A DNA stretch of 40,454 bases from Fidelibacterota bacterium (lineage in GTDB: Bacteria > Fidelibacterota > UBA8477 > JABMPR01), in the NCBI GenBank assembly GCA_016844945.1, contig JAERTJ010000149.1:1-40454 (forward strand), read 5' to 3'. Every line of letters begins with the position of its first letter. The first letter of the stretch is position 1. Of this stretch, positions 1 to 7,018 are shown one piece after another. Under the pieces are notes generated by a model. That model saw nothing but the letters and a program-made list of their open reading frames with translations. It was not told where the DNA came from and searched no databases. The position numbers and the translations under genes were made by a program.

Positions 1-33
1 ATATTCGCGCCGCATTGAAAGAGGAGAAGCTAC

Positions 34-129
34 ATGCCTTGTGGAAAAAAACGGAAACGGCGTAAGATCGCAACACATAAACGCAAAAAGCGTTTACGCT
101 CCAACCGTCAAAAGAAAAAGATCCGTTAG
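34..129 (+). CDS. AURKAIP1/COX24-like small basic protein
   Basis: This 31-residue protein is almost entirely Lys and Arg, with a central IATHKRKKRLR motif. That pattern matches the short bacterial proteins related to the C-terminal domain of mitochondrial small-subunit protein mS38 (AURKAIP1/Cox24), which are common in Bacteroidota and relatives and are thought to bind the ribosome. A strong Shine-Dalgarno (GAGGAG at 21-26) lies just before the ATG, and a strong intrinsic terminator follows 21 bases after the stop. So it looks like a separately transcribed, highly expressed short gene. Recognition is by motif only; the ribosomal role is inferred from the family. Confidence 0.78.
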   Translation: MPCGKKRKRRKIATHKRKKRLRSNRQKKKIR

Positions 130-150
130 GACTTTCTTAAATCATTTTAT

Positions 151-187
151 AGAGGGTGAGGGACACTGGTCCGTCACCCTCTTTTTG
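151..187 (+). terminator. Intrinsic terminator after the small basic protein gene
   Basis: A perfect 9-bp outer stem (AGAGGGTGA pairing with TCACCCTCT) encloses a second GGAC/GTCC stem with an ACTG loop, and a run of five T follows. It ends only 12 bases before the xseA start codon. Confidence 0.92.
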
Positions 188-199
188 TTCTAAAAAATC

Positions 200-1417
200 A
201 TGGCTCAACCACCAGAGCTTAACACCCCTTTTACCATATCTCAAATTACGGGTAAGATTCAGAATACTCTTGAGCAGGGGTTTGCTTCGGTATGGGTGAA
301 AGGTGAAATTTCCAATCTTACTCGTCATAGTTCTGGTCACTGGTATTTCAGTCTTAAGGATAGTGGTGCCCAGCTCGGAGCAGTCATGTTCAGGGGACAG
401 AATCAGCGGGTGAGGTTTGAAGCCAGTCATGGGATGGAAATAACAGCTCATGGTAGAATCTCTGTTTACCCTCCCCAGGGGCGCTATCAACTTATTGTGG
501 ATCAAATGCTCCCGGCAGGTCAGGGAGATTTGCACCTGGCTTTTGAAACACTGAAAAAGAAACTCCATTCCGAAGGTCTGTTTGACCCCAGTCTAAAAAA
601 ATCATTGCCAAGATACCCTGAATGTGTTGGAATTGTTACCTCGCCAACGGGGGCTGCTATCCAGGATATGATGAATATTATATCTCGTCGGTTTCCTCTC
701 ACAAAGATATTAGTATTCCCTGTCAAGGTACAAGGTGAGGGTGCCGCGCATGAGATTGCCAGGGCTGTTAAGGTGCTGAATTCTCTTCAGGATTGTCAGG
801 TGCTCCTGGTGGGTAGAGGGGGTGGTTCTCTGGAGGACTTATGGGCGTTCAATGAAGAGATCGTGGCACGCGCCATCAGCGAATCGCAAATTCCTGTCAT
901 AAGTGCTGTTGGTCATGAGACGGATACAACAATCAGCGATTATGTGGCGGATCTAAGGGCACCAACACCATCCGCAGCGGCGGAAATGGTGGTACCAGAC
1001 AAACTTGAATTGTTGCAACGCCTCAACCATCTTGGGGAATCATTGAAGTCAAATCTGTTTCACCGGGTTGACCGTCAGTCTCAACATCTGGGTGCGATTG
1101 AAAAGTCTTATGCGTTTAGAAGACCGCAAATAATGATTGAGCAATTTTTGCAGAATCTGGACACAAGTCAGGACATAATCGCTCGCCTAACCCTGGAGAA
1201 ATTTCGCACTTTGAATACAAGACTGGACCATCTATACCTCCAGTGTGAAGGGCTAAACCCTTTGAATATTCTGGAAAAGGGTTACAGTGTTGTATCTGAT
1301 GAAGATGGGAAAATTATTCGAACTGTAGAGCAAGTTTCAGTCGGTGATACGGTAAATATCCGTCTTAGGGATGGAGAAATAACCACTTCAGCTCAGACCA
1401 CTAAAAAAGAAAAATAA
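200..1417 (+). CDS. xseA: Exodeoxyribonuclease VII large subunit
   Basis: This is the catalytic subunit of exonuclease VII, which degrades single-stranded DNA to oligonucleotides in repair and recombination. The 405-residue length is normal for the family. An N-terminal OB-fold holds the typical VWVKGEISN and GHWYFSLKD motifs (about residues 32-53). The nuclease domain carries GRGGGSLEDLWAFN and, further on, GHETDTTISDYVADLRAPTP followed by SAAAE, the conserved catalytic region. A helical part and a GYSVV segment near the C-terminus follow, as expected. The small subunit gene lies 36 bases downstream. No Shine-Dalgarno precedes the ATG, and a terminator ends 12 bases upstream, so its transcription start is unusual. 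Confidence 0.96.
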   Translation: MAQPPELNTPFTISQITGKIQNTLEQGFASVWVKGEISNLTRHSSGHWYFSLKDSGAQLGAVMFRGQNQRVRFEASHGMEITAHGRISVYPPQGRYQLIVDQMLPAGQGDLHLAFETLKKKLHSEGLFDPSLKKSLPRYPECVGIVTSPTGAAIQDMMNIISRRFPLTKILVFPVKVQGEGAAHEIARAVKVLNSLQDCQVLLVGRGGGSLEDLWAFNEEIVARAISESQIPVISAVGHETDTTISDYVADLRAPTPSAAAEMVVPDKLELLQRLNHLGESLKSNLFHRVDRQSQHLGAIEKSYAFRRPQIMIEQFLQNLDTSQDIIARLTLEKFRTLNTRLDHLYLQCEGLNPLNILEKGYSVVSDEDGKIIRTVEQVSVGDTVNIRLRDGEITTSAQTTKKEK

Positions 1418-1453
1418 AGTGACCATTACCAGAGGGAGGTTCTAAATTTAATC

Positions 1454-1678
1454 ATGAATACAAAAGAGAAGACATTTGAGGTTCTCATGGGGGAACTGGA
1501 ATCTCTGGTTAGCAAACTTGAAAGTGACGATTTAAAATTAGATGATGCTATCAGGCACAACGAGGAGGCTTTTAAGCTAATTAATCTCTGCCGAGATAGG
1601 CTTGATTCTGCCAGGCAGAAAATTGATAAGTTGGTTCGTAATGCAGATGGTGATTGGGAAGAAAAACCTTTGGATTAA
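1454..1678 (+). CDS. xseB: Exodeoxyribonuclease VII small subunit
   Basis: This 74-residue helical protein is the small subunit of exonuclease VII. The conserved FEVLMGELESLVSKLES opening and the LDDAIRHNEEAFKLI second helix are typical of XseB, which wraps around the large-subunit stalk. It directly follows xseA, and nadK begins 23 bases after its stop, suggesting one transcript. A GGGAGG sequence lies about 15 bases before the ATG, which is a longer spacing than usual. No nearer in-frame start is seen. Confidence 0.94.
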   Translation: MNTKEKTFEVLMGELESLVSKLESDDLKLDDAIRHNEEAFKLINLCRDRLDSARQKIDKLVRNADGDWEEKPLD

Positions 1679-1701
1679 ACCATTTTGAAGCAGGGGATTC
1701 G

Positions 1702-2568
1702 ATGAAATTTGCACTCTGGGGTTTTCAAAGCGATGGTGAAATCAAGAAGTATGTGCTGGAAATTCTTGACAAGCTAACTGATGATGGTCATGCGGTGTTC
1801 ATGCTGGATACCTTTGCTGAGCAAACCGAGATCACAAGGCCAGATGTCAACATTATCCAGGAGAATGATATTCCAGCTGACGCGGACTTTATTATTTCTG
1901 TCGGTGGTGATGGTACTCTGTTATCAGCCGCACAAGCGGTCATGCGTACACCTATTCCCATTCTGGGGATTAATCTTGGCAGCCTGGGATTTTTAACCAG
2001 CCTTGAGCGTGATTGGCGTGCAGGACTAGATAGTATCCTCAAAGGGCACTATCATATTGAGGAAAGAATGGTTCTGAACTGTCGCCTTGAGTTTGAAGAT
2101 GGCACGGAGGAAACATTGTGGGCATTAAATGATGTGGTCATTGAACGCGCCGACATCTTTAACCTGTTAGCCCTCGAAGTGCGAGTGGGTGAACAATTAC
2201 TCAACAGGTATCTATGTGATGGTCTCATCCTGTCTTCGCCTACTGGATCAACAGCTTATGCCCTTTCAGCAGGAGGACCTATTATTGATCCAAATGTTGA
2301 AGCGGTTTTGATCACGCCTATTTCACCCCATACACTATCAGTACGTCCTGTGGTCACCACAGGTGAGAACAATATCTATATCAGTCTTTCCAACCCTGAT
2401 GGACATGCCCATCTTCATATCGATGGCAAAAATACTCGACAAATCGATAGCAGCCTTCGGATAAGGGTCCGTCCCAGCTCATACCGTATCGAACTGGTGG
2501 TTATGCCTGAAAATACATTTTACAATAAACTCAGAAAAAAATTGAACTGGGGGCAGCGCTCCAGCTAA
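1702..2568 (+). CDS. nadK: NAD kinase
   Basis: This cytoplasmic enzyme phosphorylates NAD to NADP. Starting at ATG 1702 it has 288 residues, normal for the family. The signature GGDGT sits at residues 68-72, followed by the conserved LGFLTS, ALNDVVIER, and the DGLILSSPTGSTAYALSAGG segment (motif spread over about 174-193) that builds the NAD site. A longer reading from 1654 would overlap xseB by 25 bases and add a non-homologous N-terminus. The 1702 start has an AGGGG ribosome-binding sequence 7 bases upstream and gives the usual family N-terminus. It is tail-to-tail with the minus-strand block, only 5 bases away, with no visible terminator between them. Confidence 0.95.
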   Translation: MKFALWGFQSDGEIKKYVLEILDKLTDDGHAVFMLDTFAEQTEITRPDVNIIQENDIPADADFIISVGGDGTLLSAAQAVMRTPIPILGINLGSLGFLTSLERDWRAGLDSILKGHYHIEERMVLNCRLEFEDGTEETLWALNDVVIERADIFNLLALEVRVGEQLLNRYLCDGLILSSPTGSTAYALSAGGPIIDPNVEAVLITPISPHTLSVRPVVTTGENNIYISLSNPDGHAHLHIDGKNTRQIDSSLRIRVRPSSYRIELVVMPENTFYNKLRKKLNWGQRSS

Positions 2569-2573
2569 ATAGC

Positions 2574-2978
2574 CTATCGGATCAGACGGCTATGTACACG
2601 ATAGATACAGTCATTCATTACAACTGGAATACCCGCTGTTTCAGCCATCTCGGCAGCTTCCTCATTATAAACATTGTCCTGCATCCATATCATCTGAACT
2701 GATGACTTATTTATGGTACTGAGTACTATAGGAACCACCTGGTCTGAACGGCGGTAGATGTTTACGATATCTACATCCATTTCGATACTCTCAACATCTG
2801 GATAACACTTTAATCCAAATAGTTGGTCATGACCTGGGTTGACTGGAATCACTTGATAACCTGCGTTGATCATATAGTCACTTATCCAGTTACTGGGTCT
2901 TGATGGATTAGGGGATGCACCTACAACAGCAATTGTTTTTGCTGTCACGAGCAAACTGTCCCTGGTTTTGTCATCCAT
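2574..2978 (-). CDS. CoA-binding domain protein (YccU-like)
   Basis: This 134-residue Rossmann-type protein belongs to the CoA_binding_2 family. Its glycine-rich AVVGASPNPSRPSN motif near the N-terminus, the VIPVNPGHD strand with a following YPDVESI, and VDIVNIYRRSDQV are all typical. Family members bind CoA-type ligands but their physiological role is largely unknown. The start is chosen at ATG 2978; a TTG two codons upstream (2984) is the alternative. It lies 10 bases after the proline dehydrogenase stop, so the two are probably co-transcribed. Confidence 0.88.
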   Translation of the reverse strand: MDDKTRDSLLVTAKTIAVVGASPNPSRPSNWISDYMINAGYQVIPVNPGHDQLFGLKCYPDVESIEMDVDIVNIYRRSDQVVPIVLSTINKSSVQMIWMQDNVYNEEAAEMAETAGIPVVMNDCIYRVHSRLIR

Positions 2979-2988
2979 GCGCAAGGTG

Positions 2989-3885
2989 TTAATTTCCCTT
3001 GAATAAGTTTTTCAGGATATATCCAGCCACATCTGGGTTCTCTTTCAATCGTCTGCTGGAATAGGCATACCACTCACTCCCAAACGGAACATAAATCCTG
3101 ACTCGATGTCCATCAGCGATCAGTTCTTTTAGTCGCCTCACAATAGGAACCCCTAACAATGCCTGGAATTCGTATTTATCATTCGGAATGCTTAAATCAG
3201 CAATAATTTTGAGCGACTCATCAATCAAAAAGGGATCATGTGTTGCGATTCCAACATAGGCACCGCTAGTCAGCATTTCACGGATAAGATCCAGGAAATT
3301 CTTTCGGACTTTGTCAAAATCCTGATAGGCAATTTCAGGTGATTCCTTATAGATGCCCTTGCAAATCCTCAGGTTTCCATCCTCAGAAGCAATAGATTTG
3401 ACATCATTCAGACTGCGGTGCATGTAGGCTTGTATGACGGTTCCCAGGAGTGGGTGTTCTGTTTTTAGACGGCGGTAGATCTCCAGCGTGTTATCCGTGT
3501 AGGGTGAATCTTCCATATCAATACGGATGAAGACATCAGATTCATGTGCCTTCTGGACAATTCGGTAAATGTTTGAATAACCAAGTTCTGCGGAAAGCCC
3601 GAGACCCAGAGCAGTCGGTTTAAGGGAAATGTTTTTTTCTATCCCACTGGCGACCACATCTGAAACCAGCTCCAGGTAGGAGTCGCGGGCAGCGTTCGCT
3701 TGTGCTTCTTCGGTGACAGATTCTCCCAGAATGTCGATGGTCGTTAAAAACCCCTGCTGTTTGAGCGCTTGGCAGGTAGCAATGGCTGCGGCTGTATCTT
3801 CACCGGCGATATAGCGTTTGGAAATCATTTTAACTATAAATCGAGGTGCCAGGGGCATTAACAAAACAATAAGTTTATTAAACAC
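2989..3885 (-). CDS. Proline dehydrogenase (monofunctional)
   Basis: This 298-residue protein matches single-domain proline dehydrogenases, FAD enzymes that oxidise proline to pyrroline-5-carboxylate and pass electrons to the quinone pool. Supporting motifs are the FIRIDMEDSPYTDNTLEIY strand, the RICKGIYKE segment, the GIATHDPFLI strand, YEFQALLGV, and the C-terminal RIYVPFGSEWYAYSSRRLKE block, in which the paired arginines bind substrate carboxylate in the family. The start is GTG at 3885 with GGAGGT just upstream, at short spacing. No pyrroline-5-carboxylate dehydrogenase gene is in the window. A perfect 12-bp palindrome lies in its 5' untranslated region. Confidence 0.92.
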   Translation of the reverse strand: MFNKLIVLLMPLAPRFIVKMISKRYIAGEDTAAAIATCQALKQQGFLTTIDILGESVTEEAQANAARDSYLELVSDVVASGIEKNISLKPTALGLGLSAELGYSNIYRIVQKAHESDVFIRIDMEDSPYTDNTLEIYRRLKTEHPLLGTVIQAYMHRSLNDVKSIASEDGNLRICKGIYKESPEIAYQDFDKVRKNFLDLIREMLTSGAYVGIATHDPFLIDESLKIIADLSIPNDKYEFQALLGVPIVRRLKELIADGHRVRIYVPFGSEWYAYSSRRLKENPDVAGYILKNLFKGN

Positions 3886-3895
3886 ATTACCTCCG

Positions 3896-3907
3896 TGTCA
3901 GCTGACA
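3896..3907. promoter_or_regulatory. Perfect 12-bp palindrome upstream of proline dehydrogenase
   Basis: TGTCAGCTGACA is a perfect palindrome located between the acetyltransferase stop and the proline dehydrogenase Shine-Dalgarno. It could be an operator for a dimeric regulator. No known regulator can be assigned from the sequence, and a 12-bp palindrome can also arise by chance. Confidence 0.35.
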
Positions 3908-3927
3908 GTTTTCGGTCTCAAATTGAA

Positions 3928-4506
3928 TCAACGCAAGGGACGCTGATAATACTCGAAGACTTTGCCAGTATCGTGCCAATTGGGGAATTTTTGAAGGACC
4001 TGTGTGTGTAAGGAAAATTGCTTTGAAATCCCTTCACGGACATGACCGGATACAAAAAGGTATCCTCTCTTCTTAAGCCAGTTGAGGTACACCTTTTTAA
4101 GCATTTTCGCATACCCGTTGCCCTGATGTTTTTCATCAAAGATAAAGGCATACGTGTAGACGGTCTCATGGTCACCCAGGGTCGGGTCAATGGATGCCCA
4201 GCTCTCATCACTGAAATTTTCCAGAGGAACACCTACCAGGAATCCAATAATTTCATCTCTGAGTACACCGACAAAAGGAAGCGTATGCGGGTGGTTGAAA
4301 TATTTCCAGACCGTTTTTTTTGTAAAGGCGGTTCCAGCACCAAAGGGCTTAATAAGACCCTGTGAGATGTTAATAATCCTTTCAGCATCAGTCGCTGATA
4401 ATGCCTGAATAAGTTTCACCTGGAAATTCAGAGTCGCGGCGATGAGCCTGACCTCAGATCGGGAGGGTGTTTTTGCTGGAGGTTTGAAAAATTCCAATTG
4501 AGACAT
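3928..4506 (-). CDS. GNAT-family N-acetyltransferase
   Basis: This is a 192-residue predicted acetyltransferase. The acetyl-CoA-binding region reads YAFIFDEKHQGNGYAKMLKK, with the QGNGYA loop corresponding to the GNAT pyrophosphate-binding motif A, after two strands in the centre of the protein (VGVLRDEIIGFLVGVPLENF). The substrate cannot be named. The start is taken as ATG 4506; TTG 4515 is an alternative and neither has a clear ribosome-binding site. It is first in the minus-strand block, 42 bases ahead of proline dehydrogenase, and is divergent from the metallohydrolase gene. Confidence 0.8.
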   Translation of the reverse strand: MSQLEFFKPPAKTPSRSEVRLIAATLNFQVKLIQALSATDAERIINISQGLIKPFGAGTAFTKKTVWKYFNHPHTLPFVGVLRDEIIGFLVGVPLENFSDESWASIDPTLGDHETVYTYAFIFDEKHQGNGYAKMLKKVYLNWLKKRGYLFVSGHVREGISKQFSLHTQVLQKFPNWHDTGKVFEYYQRPLR

Positions 4507-4703
4507 GGCGTTCAAGTTTAAATGCTTCGCTCCTGCTTAGCCAATTGTTTTTATCGACCCCTGAAAATAGCAAGTATTATTGAAGCTAAAGGATGAATTT
4601 GATCATTTAGCGACCATAGTTTTTAGTTGAAAAGGCTCAGTGCCGTCCTAATTTGAAAATTGTTAGAAGACCTGTGATTAATTCTGAAGGAAAAACCTAC
4701 CAG

Positions 4704-5480
4704 ATGCTAAAAATGTTCATGTTGGGAAGTGGAAGTGGTGGGAATGCCTGTGTGGTCCAAAATGAAAGCAGTATGATTCTTATTGATGCCGGTTTCAGCG
4801 GGGCTGAAATTCGTCGTCGCATGCAAATGGTTGGTCTGGAACCAGATGATCTTGAAGCTTGTCTGATCACCCACGAGCATGGTGACCATATAAAAGGGGC
4901 CAGTATTTTGTCCAGGCGCCATAAGGTTCCACTGCTCATGCACCCCGCCACAAAACGAGCGGGACATCGTAAATTCACTGGGAATGAACGCATGCGGCAT
5001 TTTGAGATGAAAGAAACCATGGAATTGGGTTCCTTAAAAGTTACCAGTGTTCCAACCCTACATGATTCAGCATCGTCAACAGGATTTCTTGTTGAAAGTG
5101 ACGGTTTGAGTCTGGGGTACCTAACCGATCTTGGAGCGGTGACTGAAGACAATTTTCTAACTATGCGTCAAGCCGACTTTTTAGTCATGGAAGCTAACCA
5201 CGATAGAGACATGCTCTGGAATGGACCTTACCCACCTCACTTGAAAGCGAGAGTGGATAGTCGTGTGGGACATTTATCAAATAAAGACAGTGCTGAATTC
5301 ATTGCCCTGCTTGCAGAATTAGGTAATCTGAATGGTGTCATGTTGGCTCATTTGAGTGAGAAGAATAATGATCCCCAACTGGCACTCTCAGAAGTAACAA
5401 ATAGACAGGAACACGAACTAAACATTATCCTGGCACGTCAGGATCAACCCTCTAAACCAATCGTAGTGGAGAAAAAATGA
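4704..5480 (+). CDS. MBL-fold metallohydrolase (YycJ/WalJ-like)
   Basis: This is a metallo-beta-lactamase-fold hydrolase of about 258 residues. The N-terminal LGSGSGGNACVV strand, the LIDAGFSGAEI segment and the metal-binding THEHGDH motif (HxHxDH) are clear. Later metal ligands are the LTDLG and VMEANHD segments, plus a GHLSN motif and AHLSEKNN near the C-terminus. This pattern matches the YycJ/WalJ group, linked in some bacteria to cell-wall or DNA processing; the substrate is unknown. A longer reading opens with TTG at 4653, but ATG 4704 has GAAGGA upstream and gives the normal family start. Its stop overlaps the next gene by four bases (ATGA), indicating translational coupling. Confidence 0.9.
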   Translation: MLKMFMLGSGSGGNACVVQNESSMILIDAGFSGAEIRRRMQMVGLEPDDLEACLITHEHGDHIKGASILSRRHKVPLLMHPATKRAGHRKFTGNERMRHFEMKETMELGSLKVTSVPTLHDSASSTGFLVESDGLSLGYLTDLGAVTEDNFLTMRQADFLVMEANHDRDMLWNGPYPPHLKARVDSRVGHLSNKDSAEFIALLAELGNLNGVMLAHLSEKNNDPQLALSEVTNRQEHELNIILARQDQPSKPIVVEKK

Positions 5481-6070
5481 AAACAAACATGATAAAGCTA
5501 ACCGTCCTGGCACTCCTGGTAAGTATTGTCCTTATTGGATGCGGGAAAAAGGAAGTGGACCAGGCAACTGCCTATGTAAAAATGGAAACCTCAGAAGGTA
5601 TCATCATTATCGACTTGCATGAAGCCGAGGCTCCTTTGCACTCAGCAAATTTTAAACAATTATCTGCAGATGGTGCCTACAATGGAATCTATTTTCATCG
5701 TGTGATGCCTGGATTTGTTGTCCAGGGTGGAGATCCAAATACTCGTGACAATGATGATCGTAGTGATGATGGCGGCGGCGGTATTGGTGAGAGAATTCCT
5801 GCAGAAATTGGTCTGCCTCACCTACGTGGCTCAGTTGGAGCTGCCAGGGATGGTAATCCGGAGAAGAAATCTAGTGGTAGCCAGTTCTACTTTTGCCTGG
5901 GAACACCCAGTTTTCTTGATGGAAACTACACCGTGTTTGGCCAGGTCGTAGAAGGAATGGATGTAGTCGATAAAATTGCAACCTATGAGTGTGATGCGAA
6001 TGACAATCCACTACAAGCCATTACTATTTTGAGTACCAGTCTAGTTTCACCAGACGATTACCAGAAATAA
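5477..6070 (+). CDS. Cyclophilin-type peptidyl-prolyl isomerase lipoprotein
   Basis: This is a 197-residue cyclophilin that catalyses cis-trans isomerisation at proline bonds. It starts with a lipoprotein signal ending in LIGC (Cys 22), so the mature protein is probably anchored on the envelope side of a membrane. The core motifs are YFHRVMPGFVVQGGDP, GSVGAARDG, SGSQFYFCLG and FGQVVEGMDVVDKI. An Asp/Gly-rich loop (DNDDRSDDGGGGIGERIPAE) replaces the usual short glycine turn, as in many bacterial cyclophilins. Its ATG overlaps the preceding stop. It may assist folding of exported proteins such as those encoded downstream. Confidence 0.95.
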   Translation: MKTNMIKLTVLALLVSIVLIGCGKKEVDQATAYVKMETSEGIIIIDLHEAEAPLHSANFKQLSADGAYNGIYFHRVMPGFVVQGGDPNTRDNDDRSDDGGGGIGERIPAEIGLPHLRGSVGAARDGNPEKKSSGSQFYFCLGTPSFLDGNYTVFGQVVEGMDVVDKIATYECDANDNPLQAITILSTSLVSPDDYQK

Positions 6071-6073
6071 CAG

Positions 6074-6985
6074 ATGTCCCGTCCTCGCTTTGGACTGGCT
6101 TTAGGGGGTGGGGGAGCCCGTGGTTTTGCACATATTGGGGTTCTTCAGCGTCTTGACGAACTAGGCATTCGACCGGATTACATAACCGGATCCAGTATGG
6201 GTGCCCTCGTGGCGTCTGTGTATATCAAAATGGGTAGTGCAGCCGCTACCTGGACTGAACTCGAAGCCATGATTAGAAGTGATGCATTTCGTAAATTGGG
6301 AATGCACCTCATCAATGTAAAAGCGCGCGGGGGAGAATCATTCTGGCATCAGGTATCCTCAGCCATTCAGGATAGAATTGTCATTAACCTGGCACATTCA
6401 AAACCTGGACTAGTTCGAGCAGAACGAGTGGAAGATGCCATCAAATTTGTTATTACAGAAGATAAGTGGTTTGATTCTGGTACTGAGCTCGGTATTGTTT
6501 CTACCGATTTGTATAGTGGAGAAGATGTCTACTTCACAGAAGGTCCATTGCTCCCGGCAGTGATGGCGTCCATCGCCATACCCGGGTTCTTACCCCCTGT
6601 ATACCACGAAGGAAAAACGCTGGTGGATGGTGGGGTATCTCAACAGGTGCCCATTCGTATGGCGCGAGAGATGGGAGCAGATTTTGTGCTCGCTGTTGAT
6701 GTGGGTCAGGACATTGCACCCATTACAGATATGGACAATGCCATGGCGATCATGAGCCAGAGTGAGAATATCCGTTCCTGTCACTACCGAGACATGTTAA
6801 ACAGAGAAGCAGATGTACTTTTACTCCCGGAAATGCCAGGTGTGCATTGGTCGGCGTATGACCAGAGCGATACCTTTGTCGACCTTGGGCTTGCAGCATT
6901 CGACGAGAGACGCGTAACTTTTGAGCAAGCCTGGTATCAAAGAAGGCACCCGGTATGGGCAAGGATTAAAAGTCTTTTTGAATAA
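6074..6985 (+). CDS. Patatin-like phospholipase
   Basis: This 303-residue protein has the patatin/RssA acyl-hydrolase fold. The oxyanion-hole motif GGGGARGF (11-18), the nucleophile elbow GSSMG (Ser 41) and the catalytic DGG (Asp 185) are all present, so it should be active. Family members hydrolyse acyl chains from phospholipids; the exact substrate cannot be read. There is no signal peptide, so it is probably cytoplasmic or membrane-associated. It starts 3 bases after the cyclophilin stop and lacks an obvious ribosome-binding site, suggesting it depends on upstream translation. Confidence 0.94.
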   Translation: MSRPRFGLALGGGGARGFAHIGVLQRLDELGIRPDYITGSSMGALVASVYIKMGSAAATWTELEAMIRSDAFRKLGMHLINVKARGGESFWHQVSSAIQDRIVINLAHSKPGLVRAERVEDAIKFVITEDKWFDSGTELGIVSTDLYSGEDVYFTEGPLLPAVMASIAIPGFLPPVYHEGKTLVDGGVSQQVPIRMAREMGADFVLAVDVGQDIAPITDMDNAMAIMSQSENIRSCHYRDMLNREADVLLLPEMPGVHWSAYDQSDTFVDLGLAAFDERRVTFEQAWYQRRHPVWARIKSLFE

Positions 6986-7018
6986 ACAGGATTAATGAAC
7001 GATTAAGGATTAAACCAC

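Noticed and set aside
137..568. Open frame of 143 codons on the minus strand over xseA
   Set aside because: It is antisense to a clear xseA, shows no family motif and crosses the terminator; it is a shadow.
1654..1701. Longer N-terminus for NAD kinase starting at 1654
   Set aside because: It overlaps xseB and adds residues absent from the family; ATG 1702 with an AGGGG upstream fits better.
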